From positions 1,019,191 through 1,083,190 of the forward strand of contig JAESUZ010003165.1 in the NCBI GenBank assembly GCA_017311185.1: a stretch of 64,000 bases of DNA. The letters are read 5' to 3'. Both the position numbers and the translations under genes were made by a program. The notes beneath the pieces are model-generated. The model searched no databases, had not been told where the DNA came from, and saw only the letters and a program-made list of their open reading frames with translations. Source of the stretch: Proteles cristata cristata. Lineage: Eukaryota; Chordata; Mammalia; Carnivora; Hyaenidae. Position 1 is the stretch's first letter, and each line of letters opens with the position of its first letter. This document shows positions 11,191-22,079 of the stretch, in pieces.

Positions 11191-12239
11191 TCTTTCTTTC
11201 CCACTCCTCCATTTCCTCGAATTCCTTCCCGCTTTCAGATATGATGCAGTGTTCTTCTCTCATGGTTTCTTTCTGCCATTTCTTAATAGCTGCAACTGTA
11301 CTCCAAATGTAATTTTGTGTCTTTAAATATTACACCATGATTTTATTTGTTAGTGCAATTTTAAATGACAGGCAAGTCGTAGTGTCATAATGCTATTATT
11401 TAGCCTCGTATAAGATGATGACGCAATTTGGGTACGTGGATTTTATTAACATGCACAAGGAAAGGAACATTTTCTTTTTAAGTGAAATACTAAGGTTCCT
11501 TTTCCTTTCCCCAAACAAAGGAACAGGACATAATTTTGAAGCCTCAATTTCTAGTTTTATTTTCATTTTGGCTAGTAGTAGAGTCATTTGTTTATTTTTC
11601 TCTCATCAAGCACCACCTATGCATCTAGGTATAGGGTATGATGCTAAGAGCTGGGGATGTAACAATGAATAAGGCAATTTCCTGAATAAATTTGAAGTTT
11701 GAGATCCTCAAAGTGATGAAGGAACACTGGGAAGAGCAACCAACTCTGCCTGAGAAAGTTGAAATCTGAGCTGGCACTGAAGCTATATAGGGATTTGCTG
11801 GGAAGGTAGGATGCGGAATAAAGCATCCTGGGGAGAAGAGTCAGCAGGGAGTAAAATGAGAAGTTGGGAACGGTCCAGAAAGCTCTGAGTGTTGTTCCTG
11901 AAGAAGTGTGGTGCGCATGGTGGGGCCGGAGGCACGATGGGCCATCAGCCTGACAGCGCAGCTTAGGTCCAGAAATGGAATTCGAGTTTATAACTTATCC
12001 AGTAGGAAAGAAGGGAGTAAATATAGGCTCTAAGCTCTAGAAGGAACCTGTTCAGGTGGATAATGGTGGCAGTGGAGCATGAGCAGACAGAGGCCTAGAT
12101 TGGAGGTACTGACATTAGTGAGGAGGCTGGTGCAAAGGTTAATTAAAATCCAGTGACTAGAAAGGCGGACAGGTTCAAGGTATGTTCTGAAGACTCAAAA
12201 ATTCTCGATTGGAAGTAGGGTATGACAGTAAAGGAAAGA
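11191..12239. other. intergenic; degenerate ancient repeat traces
   Basis: The 11.67-12.24 kb part resembles the same unassigned ancient repeat noted near 2.0 and 48.6 kb. No coding evidence. Confidence 0.4.
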
Positions 12240-12550
12240 GAAACACTTAAACATTTCCAGCTTTTACAAACTTCTAGTTACAAAATAAATGTCATGGGGA
12301 TGTAATGGAAAGCGTGGTAGCTATAATTAACAATACTGTGTTGTATATTTGAAAGCTGCTACGAGAGTGGATCTTAAAATTTATCGTTATAAGAAAAAAA
12401 ATCGTAACTCTGTATGGTGATGGCTGTTAACTAGGCTTATTGTGGTGACCACCTTGCAACATATACAAACGCTGAATCATTGTACTGTACACCTGAAACT
12501 AGTATAGTGTATTTTATATCAATCATATCTCGACTTAAAAAAAAAGATTC
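12240..12550 (+). mobile_element. L1M-type 3' UTR, sense
   Basis: AACAATACTGTGTTGTATAT, TTGTGGTGACCACCTTGCAA and TACACCTGAAACTAGTATAG are the usual tail blocks of a mid-age mammalian L1, ending in an A run. Confidence 0.8.
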
Positions 12551-12595
12551 CTAGCTTGGAGTAAACAGAGATGGTATTAAAAGACTGAAAATATG

Positions 12596-12805
12596 GGGGC
12601 GCCTGGGTGGCTCAGTTGGTTAAGCTTCTGACTTTGGCTCAGGTGATTTCACAGCTCATGGGTTCGAGCCCCGCGTCGGGCTCTGTGCTGACAGCTGGCT
12701 CAGAGCCTGGAGGCTGTTTCGGATTCGGTGTCTCCTTCTCTCTCTCTGACCCTCCCCTGCTCACGCTGTCTCTCTCAGAAATAAAAAACTTAAAAAATAA
12801 AAAAA
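12596..12805 (+). repeat. tRNA-Lys SINE next to the L1 tail
   Basis: Duplicated flank AAAAGACTGAAAATATG / AAAAGACTGAAAATGTG (one mismatch). A few bases are missing between the A and B boxes. Confidence 0.94.
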
Positions 12806-12878
12806 AAAGACTGAAAATGTGAAAGGCAAAGTAGTTTGGGATGGGAGGGAGGAGAGAAGATGGACAGGAGGTGTTTTA

Positions 12879-13004
12879 TTTTTATTTTATTTTTTAATAG
12901 TTTATGGTCAAGTTGGTTTCCATATAACCCGTGCTCATCCCAAGTGCCCTCCTCCATGCCCAGCACCCCCCTTCCCCTCTCCCCCACCCCCATCAGCCCG
13001 GGAA
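12879..13004 (-). mobile_element. severely 5'-truncated carnivoran L1, antisense
   Basis: Only the last ~126 bp of an L1 3' UTR (antisense GTCAAGTTGGTTTCCATATA), bounded by a perfect 13-bp duplication AGGAGGTGTTTTA (12866-12878 and 13004-13016). A typical dead-on-arrival LINE-1 copy. Confidence 0.92.
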
Positions 13005-13016
13005 GGAGGTGTTTTA

Positions 13017-13637
13017 GACACGAACAACTAAGCCACTGAGACGGGCGTGAGAAACTGCAGTGGGGAATACAGGTCTAGGGCTTGGGAGAGAAACAGGGGT
13101 TGGAATATTAGCTTTAGGATTATAATCGAAACCATGGGAGTGAGTGAGGGATCTGGTTAGAGTACAAAGACAAAAAAAGGTCCAAGACAGAAATTCCGTG
13201 GGGTCCTCAGGCAGGCAGGTGGGGACGGGAGACTCAGCCAAATGCGAGGGGCTGGCAGAGGGCGAGTGGAGGGCCGGTCGGCAAGTCCTGCGCTGGAGGA
13301 GACAGGCCAGTGCGGGGCAGCTTTGTGACTTCAGCCACAGGCGACCTCAGCGAAAAGCAGTTTGAAGCTGAGGAGCAGAGGGGGAGAACGCAATCCGGGA
13401 GTGACTCCTCTTCCAGGGGGGCTGCTGGGAAAAGGAAGTACCTGGCCGCAGAAGCTAGAAGGGCACAGTGTGCGGGTGAAGTCCCGTCACAATGGAGACC
13501 GGACGGTTTCTGTAGAGCAACGGGCCTGATCGTTTATCCACAGAGCACATGACATCTATTTCATCCGCTGGTCTGAAATCCAGGAGTTTGAAAACAAGTT
13601 AAGGACTCTTCCTATATATATCTATACGGCTCTCTTA
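13017..13637. other. intergenic, G-rich, nothing recognised
   Basis: G/A-rich DNA with several short overlapping frames in both strands, none with family similarity. Confidence 0.5.
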
Positions 13638-13684
13638 TTATTTTTTTTTTTTTAATTTTTAATGTTTTATTTACTTCTAGGAGA

Positions 13685-13717
<33 letters not shown>

Positions 13718-13886
13718 CGTGAGCAGTGGAGGGTCAGAGAGAGAGGGGGTCACAGACCGAAACAGGCTCCAGGCTGTGAGCTGGCAGTCAGCACAGAGCC
13801 CGACGCGGGGCTCGAACCCACGAACCGCGAGGTCATGACCCGAGCGAAAGTCGGAGGCTTAACCGACTAAGCCACCCAGGCGCCCC
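13638..13886 (-). repeat. tRNA-Lys SINE
   Basis: Perfect 15-bp duplication TATACGGCTCTCTTA (13623-13637 and 13887-13901) with a long T run and (GA)n. Confidence 0.96.
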
Positions 13887-13901
13887 TATACGGCTCTCTT
13901 A

Positions 13902-14921
13902 GACGGGAACACAAAGCTTTAACTTTAATTTGAAGATGGGGAGAATCCCACCTTGGGCCTGTTTCAAGGCTTTTGTTTCGGCTCACCGCAAAAGCAGCTA
14001 AGAGCAGTGCTAAGGGTGTAACTGAGATAAGGATGCAGGTGCCCACTTCCCGCTTGTGTATCACAAACATTCCGGTGGCCTCGGCAGCTCGAGCAGCTGA
14101 AATGTCCAAAAAGCGGAGTACTGTGAACTCTCCCTCCCACTAAAACAAACAAAAAAGCTCCGGGTACTTCAGCATCTAGAAACTAAAGGTGAAAACCCTG
14201 TTTGTGAGGAAGCCACGTCACTCCGGCCTAACGCGTGGGTTTGGGGCCTGGAAGGTGGGGCTGTGCCTGCTCTGGGGCGGCCTTGCTTTACCGTTAGGGA
14301 CAGCCAGGCTCTTTCATGACAAGAACGGGCAGGCCGCTAGCACCGGCGTCGAAGCCAGACACGTAAGGCGAGCAAGGTTTCTTTCCCCAGCTCGTGCTCG
14401 CTGAACACAGGCATGAGCACACCGCTACTATTCCGCAGTCCAGAAACTTGGCTTTCAAAGGCAAAGCAAGCTTAAGAGATGTTCTTGTCTGAACAGCCTC
14501 ATCCCCTCAGCTCATTCTCTTGATTTCCTTCTTTGTGAACATCTGCACAAGAACATCATATTATCGGGGATGTTATTTTCAGAGAACCTTAGCAGGGGGA
14601 GCCCAGATAAAATCTCAAGGTCTATTGCACTTGTGAAACTTTCACTCAGGGGGACTTCCTTGAGATGCATTATTAGACATGGACGTTTCATATCTACTGT
14701 GCGAGGCAGGACAACACTTTAAGACTTAGAGACTGCTTATTTCCATGTGGATTTGAGATTTTGGCTGCATCCATAAAACAGAAAAAATACATAATAAGAC
14801 AAATTAGTAAATCTCTGAAATAGTGTTTAATCTAGAGAGATATAAGCATTTTTTAAAAGAAGATGTCAAACAGCACTTATCTTCAGCATGTGTTAGAAAT
14901 CCTGTAACAGTATAAGGTCTT
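13902..14921. other. intergenic, nothing recognised
   Basis: Locally GC-rich (14.2-14.4 kb) but without a supportable gene, splice pair or named repeat. Confidence 0.5.
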
Positions 14922-15044
14922 TTAAAAAAATTTATGATTATTTTTTTAAGATTTTAAGTGATCTGTACACCCAGTGTGGGGCTTGAACTCACAATCCCTA
15001 GATCAAGAATCACATGCTCCTCTAACTGAGCCAGCCAGGCACCC
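14922..15044 (-). repeat. short, older-type CAN-SINE (tRNA part only)
   Basis: About 120 bp lacking the long CT tract; antisense head GAGCCAGCCAGGCACCCC. Flanks GTATAAGGTCTT / GTATATGGTCTT look duplicated. Confidence 0.85.
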
Positions 15045-15177
15045 CAGTATATGGTCTTCTGACTTCAAATTTGTTGCTTTAATTTTTTCATTTTCTATGA
15101 ACTGCAAAGAGGTTGTAAGATCACAGAATATTTATTAGTCTCTTGAAAGACATCAGATTCTCTCAGTATGTCTTTTA

Positions 15178-15416
15178 TTTTTATTATTTTTTTAATGTTT
15201 TATTTCTGAGAGAGGAGAGAGAGAGAGAGAGAGAGAGCACAAGAGCAGGGGGAGTGGGAGGGGCAGAGAGAGAGGGAGACACAGACTCTGAAACAGGCTC
15301 CAGGCTCCGAGCTGGCAGTCAGCACAGAGCCCGACGCGGGGCTCAAACCCACGAACCGCGAGACCATGACCTGAGCTGAAGTCGGACGCTTAACCGACTG
15401 AGCCACCCAGACGCCC
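15178..15416 (-). repeat. tRNA-Lys SINE
   Basis: Perfect 16-bp duplication CTCAGTATGTCTTTTA (15162-15177 and 15417-15432). Confidence 0.96.
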
Positions 15417-15432
15417 CTCAGTATGTCTTTTA

Positions 15433-15944
15433 GAGTAGATAGTACTCTATATAAATACTGGTGAAAAAGCAATTAAGGCCATGGACAAAGGGCAATTATT
15501 TGGGTGCCTCTGAAGGCAGGCACCTCACACACAACTTTGTGTTTGAGGCAAGAAAGTGCTGAAAATTCCTTTCCTGGTTTTATATGCTTAGGTCCTGGAG
15601 CAACAGCTTCAATTGAATTTGGTCCATGCCAGACAAAGAATATTGCTACGAGGTAGTGCAGAAGCCAGTGGTTTCAGTGTTTTACTACTATGTGAATATG
15701 TGAGACAAACCGCACTTTAGAAATAACCTGGCACATTGCTGAACGACACTACTAACTCCTTAACACTTGGAAAAACTTAAGTAGGTACTTGAACATGAAA
15801 TGTATTTTGTGTATTCCATGGAATTGATGTCCTTGCCTTTAACACAAAACCAAAACCAATTTTAGTATTTTGTTTTTAATCATCAGTAAAATCATTTCTT
15901 CAGTTTCTTACACTTATAGCTTCTTAATTTCGATATATATATAT
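15433..15944. other. intergenic, downstream of YAE1
   Basis: No recognised feature between the last SINE and the YAE1 candidate poly(A) signal. Confidence 0.5.
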
Positions 15945-15950
15945 TTTATT
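15945..15950 (-). promoter_or_regulatory. candidate polyadenylation signal of YAE1 (AATAAA)
   Basis: The first canonical AATAAA on the minus strand downstream of the YAE1 stop, giving a 3' UTR of roughly 0.4 kb. Two weaker ATTAAA hexamers lie nearer the stop (16222-16217 and 16247-16242). Which one is used cannot be settled from sequence. No strong GU-rich element is obvious after it. Confidence 0.45.
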
Positions 15951-16367
15951 CGCCTGTGTTTATTTACAGGGTTACCCACCAGCTTATTTAATGGTGACTT
16001 TGGTCCGATTAGCTGGCGAGAAGGCCCTAATCACCTGATAGAGGCAGGAAGAGAAAGCAGGGTTAGGTCCTTAACAAAATGCATTTGATCCTTCTTCACT
16101 GTTGCTAATGCGTCTGAAAACGCCTGGTTTTGATCAGGAACTTGTGGCGACTAGAGCTTCTGAGCATACCTGAGCCTTCACAAAAATTCCCAGTGACAGA
16201 AAAAGCTCTTATTCCATTTAATAGTGTTAGTTTTGAAGACATTTAATCCATGAAGGAGAACCTACCAGTGATGTGTCCGATGTAGAATCCAGTACGAATT
16301 TTGGTCAGCTTGTTAAGAAACGAAATGTTCTCAACATTACTTGCATTAGAAAAGTGACAGAGAACTG
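15951..16367 (-). other. presumed YAE1 3' untranslated region
   Basis: Non-repetitive sequence between the stop codon and the candidate AATAAA. It has no open frame of note and no recognised interspersed repeat. Assignment rests only on position; the true end depends on which poly(A) signal is used. Confidence 0.45.
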
Positions 16368-16797
16368 TTACAGCTGTTTGAGATGTTGTAACACATCGCG
16401 CGGGACCCCCAGCTGTGTTACTAAACTGGCTGTCTGTTCTAAAATCCAAGTGAGGCCGGGGTTTTCACAATGTGCCTGCTCCCGTATCCTATAACATCCT
16501 AAAGATGAACGACCTGCCTCACTAAGACTCTTGCTACAGTTTTTGTGAAGTTCAGCATTATTTTCACAGAGTCTTTCATCTTTAGCTTCATCCATCTTTT
16601 TCTCAGCTGGAGCTACGTGACAAAGGTCCATCTCCTGAATGGAGTCCAATAAGTCTACAACACGGGGCTGAGACGTGATTGATTTCAGATGTTTGAGCAC
16701 ATACTCTTCACACTGGCCAACTGCATCCAGAAGACTATTTATTTTACTGATCAGAGCTGAGCCATTTTCATGAAGGTGACACCAGGAGAGCAAAGCA
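16368..16797 (-). CDS. YAE1: YAE1 coding exon 3 (C-terminal half and stop)
   Basis: The acceptor on the minus strand reads TTTTCACTCAG, and the first base T completes codon 84 (AG+T, Ser). The exon codes residues 85-226, starting ALLSWCHLHE and ending LQHLKQL, then the stop at 16370-16368. It includes the conserved LLDAVGQCEEYVLKHLKSI and AKDERLCENNAE blocks. The frame is open throughout. A TTG codon at 16793-16791 can look like an alternative start, but it is Leu-86 of the spliced protein. Confidence 0.95.
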
Positions 16798-19700
16798 CTG
16801 AGTGAAAATAGAAATAAGAGTTAAACAGGAAAAAACGGAACCAATCATAGGCTTTTTGAATTTTTGATGCTAAACCCTACATGCTTCTTTTCCGGACAAG
16901 ACCACACAAAAAGAAATCAATAATGATGCAAGTCAGAATCAGCAAAGTAATGGTAAAATGGATTGTAAAATATATATAAGATATTATCTTTTGATAGAAA
17001 TTAAACAACTGGAAGTAATCATATAAATTGCTTATAATTCCTAAGACCTCCTTCCCAATTCCATGCACTTCTCTTGATCTTAGGTTTTCTCTTTATGACT
17101 GTGTAGCTTCTGTCAAAGAAGGATGCAACTCGGAGAAAGATCACAAAACTTAGTTTCTCCTTTAATGACATCCAACAGCTTCTGGACTAGTGATTCTCAG
17201 ACTAAGATATCCAGTGGAATCACCCAGGGAGCTCTTAAAACTGTCAAGGTCTAGGTCACAGCCCAGACCAATGAAAGCAGAGTCTCAAGCTTCCCAACTG
17301 ATATCAAGGTGCAGCCAAGGTTGAAAACACTTGTTCCAACCATATAGGTGCTTGCCACCAAAACACTGAAGGGCAGGAAAAAAGTTTTGACGCAATTTCT
17401 CTTTCCCAACTTCGTTATAGAATAGACACTGTTTTTGAGCTAACAATTTTCTTGAAGAAGGTAAGAATTCTTCTTGTCCCTAACAAATATTTTTCTTTAT
17501 TTTTCTAGCACAGATAGTGCTTTTTGTTTTCTGACATTTCAGATTGCTCGGGTAATCATGACATAAACTAGTGGTTGTGAAAAGCAGTCATGTTTTAGAA
17601 ATGTAATCAACTGATGTGAAAGATTTAGCAATAAGCTTTCTGAGATTATAAAAGATTTAACTTGACGTAAAATAAACACTTGATCATTTTCCTACTGTAG
17701 TAGACTCTAAATCTGATTTCTGATGGCTGAATTTTCTAAAACCTCAAAAAATAAATTTTTGGTTTTGATGACTTATTTTCTACTCTTTTTAATTTTTTTC
17801 AGAGAGAGAGAGAGAGTAAGCAAGCGAGCAGAGGGAAAGAATCTTAAGCAGACTTCATGCTCCCTCCTGAACCTGACATGGGGCTAGATCTCACAAGAGA
17901 TCATGACCTGAGCCCAAATCAAGAGTTGGCTGCTTAACCAACTGAGCCGCCCAAGAGCCCCATTTCCTGCTCTTTTAAAAATTAGTGATTTTTTGAACCA
18001 TTTTATGTTTTGTTTTTCTACAGAGGACAATTTCAAAGCTATAAAGATCAGAGAAGATAAGCCTATCATGCTCCTAGCTCCATGGGCCATTTGACCACCT
18101 GGCCCTGGTTTTTGCCATTCTTACTATGGAATTTTGACAAGTATTCAATGTTCAGCCCTACGATGAATGCAATCGTTTCCCCCTCTATTACCAGTTACAC
18201 TTTTCATCGTGTAATGCTAGTCTAGAAGTCTCTCATTCTGTGTTCTGCCACGTGTGAAGACCTTTTAAATTGTGATACAGTTTAGTGGTAGTTCGGTAGC
18301 AAAAAACACACACCTTCCTATCATTTCTTTGCAGTAAAGGACAACACCTGGCTCACATATTAAAGTGGACGAACTGGTGCTTTTTGACTTTTTGAAGGCA
18401 TTATTATTCTACCCTCTGCAGTACTCCTATGGGGCTTTAACACTAGGAAAATCACTTCAGTTTAAATAGTTTATTTTTACCTACTGCTTTTCAAAAGTCC
18501 TCAGGTGGCACTGAGGCTAGATTGACGCAGCGTTTAAGTTTAAAAATTTTAAAAATTACCTCAACGTTCCTCGGAGCTGTCCATAGTTTATAATGAGGTC
18601 TGCACCTTCCTTATAACCTTGATTGAAGCCTTGTTGGAGAGTAACTGCTTTGCCGGCATCTACCCCATCTCTATAACCTTCCTAAAAATAAATAACGAAG
18701 AACTGTGGCTGTAATTAACATCACGTAAGCCAATGTGGGTTTTTCTAGAAAGTCATAGAATCAATTTGGAAAACTGATGAAACAGGCCTTCGCCATTTAC
18801 TATTTAATATAATGGTTCCAAACGACACAGCCATACAACCAAACAGAGGACGCTTCTCATCAGAGTTTATTACTGGCCTATCTCACCGCTGAGCTCTAGG
18901 CTTACTCGGCACATTTAAAAATACCGATTCCTATTCGGTTTTTTTTTTTTTATGTTTTATTTATTTCTAGGAGAGAGGGAGAGACAGCGTGAGCAGGGGA
19001 GGGTCAGAGAGAGAGGGAGTCACAGACTGAAACAGGCTCCAGGCTCTGAGCTGGCAGTCAGCACAGAGCCCGACGCTGGGCTCGAACCCACGAACCGCGA
19101 GATCATGACCCAAGCGAAAGTCGGACGCTTAACCGACTAAGCCACCCAGGCGCCCCTCCTATTCGGTTTTTAAAAACCCTGTTAACAATGGCTTCACAGA
19201 AAGGAAACTGAGAGAATTACATGTCTGGCCCCTTGGCAGCCTTGACTGGTGTGAATGGGTGAGAAGCCAGGGGCAGTAAACAGGTTGTCAAAGGTCTTTG
19301 ATAATTAACTCAAGCCGGGAGAGAGGACACTGGATTAGCGAAAAAGAAGTATAATTTAAGAAAATTAAAAAAAAAATTTTAAATTTATTTCCGAGAGAGA
19401 GGGAGACGGTGTAAGCAGGGGAGGGGCAGAGAGAGAGGGAGACACAGAATCTGAAGCAGCTCCAGGCTCTGAGCTGTCAGCACAGAGCCCGACGCGGGGC
19501 TCGAACCCACGACCCGCCGATCATGACCTGAGCGAAAGCCGGACACTTAACCGACTGAGCCCCCCGGGCGCGCCCCTAAACTTAGTTTTAACGAGTCAGG
19601 AGACGAACGAGACACGGGTAATGCACGCCTGACAAGACAGAACCCAGCTTCGGCACCCTCGCCCGCCCAGCGGCAGCCTTCCTTCACTGTCACGGTCAAG

Positions 19701-20064
19701 TTCACGTGTCCACACGTCCTCACTTGAGGCCCTTCACCCCGTTAAGCTACCCCCGCACACCCGCCCTCGCACAGCCGTAAGCGGCACAGCCGCTGTGGAG
19801 GTTTCTCCCCCCGCGTCTCCGAGAGCCTCACAGTCTACACCACGTTCGGTTCGGTCCGTGCCCGGCGCCACGCAGGTTCGGGCCCCCGCGGCCGGCCCGC
19901 GCCCCCCGCCCCCCGCTCCCGCCGCGCGGCTTTACTTTGACCCGTCGCAGCATGTGGCTCTGCCATTCCCGCCGCACCAGGAGCGCCTCGTCCGCCTCCT
20001 CGTCAAACACGTCCCCCGCCCCCGCGGGGCCCCGGGCCGGCGCGGCGCCCCGCAGCCACGACAT
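16368..20064 (-). CDS. YAE1: YAE1, Yae1 domain-containing protein (ABCE1 maturation adaptor); complete gene, 3 coding exons
   Basis: The spliced frame joins 20064-19936, 18681-18560 and 16797-16368 (129+122+430 nt), giving 226 residues plus stop, the length I recall for the mammalian protein. The N-terminal part has an acidic DVFDEEADE stretch (residues 18-26). Exon 2 encodes the Yae1 core, in which glycines recur every fourth residue (G45, G49, G53, then G61, G65, G69), the GX3 repeat typical of the Yae1/Lto1 family. The C-terminal half, containing LLDAVGQCEEYVLKHLKSI, is in exon 3. From family knowledge, YAE1 and LTO1 form a complex that links the ribosome-recycling ATPase ABCE1 (Rli1) to the cytosolic iron-sulfur targeting complex. 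The start ATG at 20064-20062 has G at -3. All splice sites are GT/AG and no frame break is seen, so this is the functional gene, not a retrocopy. Introns are about 1.25 and 1.76 kb and carry SINE insertions. Confidence 0.96.
17184..17338. mobile_element. hAT-Charlie-type nonautonomous remnant in YAE1 intron 2
   Basis: Ends carry AGTGATTCTCAGACT and its rough inverse AAGGTTGAAAACACTTG. The inside has GGAATCACCCAGGGAGCTC and CCCAGACCAATGAAAGCA, a common MER-type layout. Exact family not assigned. Confidence 0.6.
17786..17961 (-). repeat. diverged CAN-SINE in YAE1 intron 2
   Basis: Antisense head GAGCCGCCCAAGAGCCCC, (GA)n at left. More diverged than the intron 1 copies. Confidence 0.82.
18560..18681 (-). 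CDS. YAE1: YAE1 coding exon 2 (Yae1 GX3 core)
   Basis: Codes residues 44-83 plus two bases of codon 84. It is preceded on the minus strand by a pyrimidine-rich acceptor ending TTTTTAG and followed by donor GTAATT. It begins EGYRDG and contains LQQGFNQGYKEG. The glycine-every-four pattern is the family hallmark and is unbroken except at T57. It is too short and too mid-gene to stand out as an open frame, and was found by following the exon 1 and exon 3 phases. Confidence 0.95.
18944..19157 (-). repeat. tRNA-Lys SINE in YAE1 intron 1, young
   Basis: Perfect 14-bp duplication CCTATTCGGTTTTT (18930-18943 and 19158-19171). Sense relative to YAE1. Confidence 0.96.
19366..19577 (-). repeat. tRNA-Lys SINE in YAE1 intron 1
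   Basis: Antisense head GAGCCCCCCGGGCGCGCCCC carries a small CG insertion. It abuts the CpG island edge. Confidence 0.9.
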
Positions 20065-20420
20065 CTCCCCGGCAACCCGGCGCGGCCGCCGGAAGCGCCG
20101 GCGACTCCTTCCGGCCCGGGGGCGGGGCGGCGGCCGGGTCGCGCGGGGCGCCGGGTCGCGCGCGTCTGTGGTGGCGCGTGCGGTCGGGCGGCTCCGGGCC
20201 GCGGCTGGGGCGGACCCACGGGTGTCCCTGGGCCTGGGGCGGGGGGGCCGGCGAGGCGGGTTCGTCGGTCGCGCGCCCGCCCGGCGCGGCCCTCACGGCG
20301 GCGCCGCGGGGCCGGGGTCCGGGGGGCCGGGAGGGACCCTCCGCCGCGGCGCGGCCCTCACGGCCGCGAGGCGCCTCGGATGTCGTGAGTGAAGGGACAC
20401 CAGGAGCTCTGCTCTTTGCC
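19630..20420 (-). promoter_or_regulatory. CpG island promoter of YAE1
   Basis: CG dinucleotides are dense here and rare in flanking DNA. Just upstream of the ATG (higher coordinates) are ETS-type CCGGAAG sites, one on each strand (20089-20095 plus, 20108-20114 minus), and a GC box GGGGGCGGGG at 20118-20127. No TATA box is seen. This fits a TATA-less housekeeping promoter. The island extends over 300 bp beyond the ATG, so divergent transcription is possible but not shown. Long open frames through it are composition artefacts. Confidence 0.8.
19936..20064 (-). CDS. YAE1: YAE1 coding exon 1
   Basis: Codes residues 1-43, from MSWLRG to RRVK, and ends after a complete AAA codon (phase 0). The donor that follows on the minus strand is GTAAAG (from 19935). 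The acidic DVFDEEADE segment and the REWQS motif are both here. The exon lies fully inside the CpG island. Reading through the donor gives only GC-rich low-complexity sequence, which supports the exon end chosen. Confidence 0.95.
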
Positions 20421-20880
20421 TGGTGGCGTCGTAACGGCGGTTTGTTTATTTAACGATGTTTTCTTTTTTTCCCCCCGTCGTGCCTGTTCGGACACGTCAG
20501 TGACGACGCTTCCCGGCTCGCCTCCGCCTTTCGTTCCGGTGGACGGGACGGGATGAACCCAAAGCACGTAGAAGTGAAAAGCAGTTTGCTGCAAGGTCAC
20601 AAAGGACACATGCTATGAAAAAGAATTTAAAACATAAGCAGAGGGCGCCGTGAGCACGTGTGTGAGGGTGGGTTTAGGTTATCATTTTTAAATGCTCAGA
20701 AACTTGCATTGTATATATGTATATAATTAGTATATATGTATATACATACATATAATTTAGTTGGTAAGTCCGTGTATAAAGAATGTATGAAAATATTCTA
20801 TACTTGGCCACATAAAGTACTTTAATAAACTTAAAAACCCAGACATTTTATACGTCCTGTTTCATCATCCAACAAAATTG
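20421..20880. other. upstream flank of YAE1; AT-alternating tract
   Basis: After the CpG island the sequence turns AT-rich. 20709-20757 is a TATATGTATA-type alternating tract. No gene recognised. Confidence 0.6.
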
Positions 20881-22000
20881 GTAATTAATTTTTAAAATAG
20901 ACTCCAATAATTATAATACTGGGCATTAGAAACGCCTTTGTAAAATTGGGATCCAAGGGGAAATAAAAATTAAAATGACATATAATAAGCAGTTAACATC
21001 TGAACACTTCCTGCTAGAAAACATGGGACCAAATGAAAGCTTATACTGAGGCAATTCGATAGGCTTGAATATATTATTAGAGAAGAAAGAAAAAATACAT
21101 AAATTTTGTTATATATCTTAATTAGCAACAAAACAAAATGGTAGTAAGAGAAACAATAAAGATATCAATTGAAATTAATAAAAAAGAAAATCCCCAAACT
21201 TACATAAATAAATCCTAAAGCTGGAAGACACCGATAAGAGATAATCTTTTTTTTTTTTTGAAGTAATCTCAATGTGGGGCTTGAACTCACTACTTCAAGA
21301 TCAAGAGTTGAATGCTCCATGACTGAGCCAGCCACCTATCCTGGGTAATCCTCTTTTGACCTTGATTTAAGAAAAAAAGAAAAAAAAAAAAGGAAAAAAA
21401 ATTATACAAAGTAGCAATGAGAAAGGGGGTAATGACGCAGAAAGAAATTCCAGTGCTATACGTTGCTAACTGAAGTTCAACAGTCACACATTGGAAAACC
21501 TAGGAGATGTGAATGACTTTCTGATAAAGGTGACCCAGTAACTAGAAAACAGGAAGACACTAATTACCCTAGAAAAATTGGACATTAAGTATCTGCTATA
21601 AAAAATAGCATGAAGACTTGACACACAGGTAAATTCTTTAAATCCTTTTTAATCTTTAAAGGACAATGGATAGTTCAGTATTTTTTACTCTTCTAGGGCA
21701 AAGAAGATGATCCCCGTTATTATTCATTTTTTAAAATTATTCAACATTCTTTTGAAGACTTAAACGAAAGAGAGAGGTAAATAATCTTAAAATGTTGGAT
21801 AATAAGAGATGAAGTGTTTTTTTTTTTGATGTTTATATAATTGTATACACATAAAACCCAAAGGAATTCCATTAAAAACAACAGAATAAGGGAATTTGAT
21901 AAGGCCTCTGGCTATCAGAAAAATAGACCAACAGCCTTTTAATTTTTTGGCAATAACCATCTAAATGTAAATGAGATAAATACTGCACTTGCAGTACCAA
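20881..22000 (+). mobile_element. decayed L1 ORF2-region fragment, sense
   Basis: A-rich plus strand with L1-like blocks (AATCTTAAAATGTTGGATAA; ACCCAAAGGAATTCCATTAA; ATAGACCAACAGCC). All frames are broken. A short SINE (21247-21342) interrupts it. Confidence 0.5.
21247..21342 (-). repeat. short, older-type CAN-SINE
   Basis: Antisense GTGGGGCTTGAACTCACTAC then GACTGAGCCAGCCACC; about 95 bp. Flanks ATAATCTTTT / GTAATCCTCTTTT. Confidence 0.75.
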
Positions 22001-22079
22001 CAAATGCTATTAGATACAGTAGTTATATATTTGCTTAGTATTTAGTACTTACTTAGTATTTATACATGCCAGGAATACA

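Larger units (their letters stand above)
16798..18559 (-). other. YAE1 intron 2
   Basis: Starts GTAATT and ends TTTTCACTCAG on the minus strand. It holds a hAT-type remnant (17184-17338) and one diverged SINE (17786-17961). The rest shows no recognised repeat. Confidence 0.93.
18682..19935 (-). other. YAE1 intron 1
   Basis: Starts GTAAAG and ends TTTTTAG on the minus strand. It carries two SINEs whose sense direction matches YAE1 transcription (18944-19157 and 19366-19577). Confidence 0.93.

Noticed and set aside
1..15944. RALA exons on the left side
   Set aside because: Synteny predicts RALA in this direction, but no Ras-family motif (GxxxxGKS, DTAGQE) was seen in any reading; it probably lies further left.
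19795..20388. 197-codon plus-strand frame, with several others in both strands at 19.8-20.6 kb
   Set aside because: Alanine/arginine/proline/glycine-rich readings of a CpG island, where stop codons are rare by composition. They overlap YAE1 exon 1 and have no family similarity.
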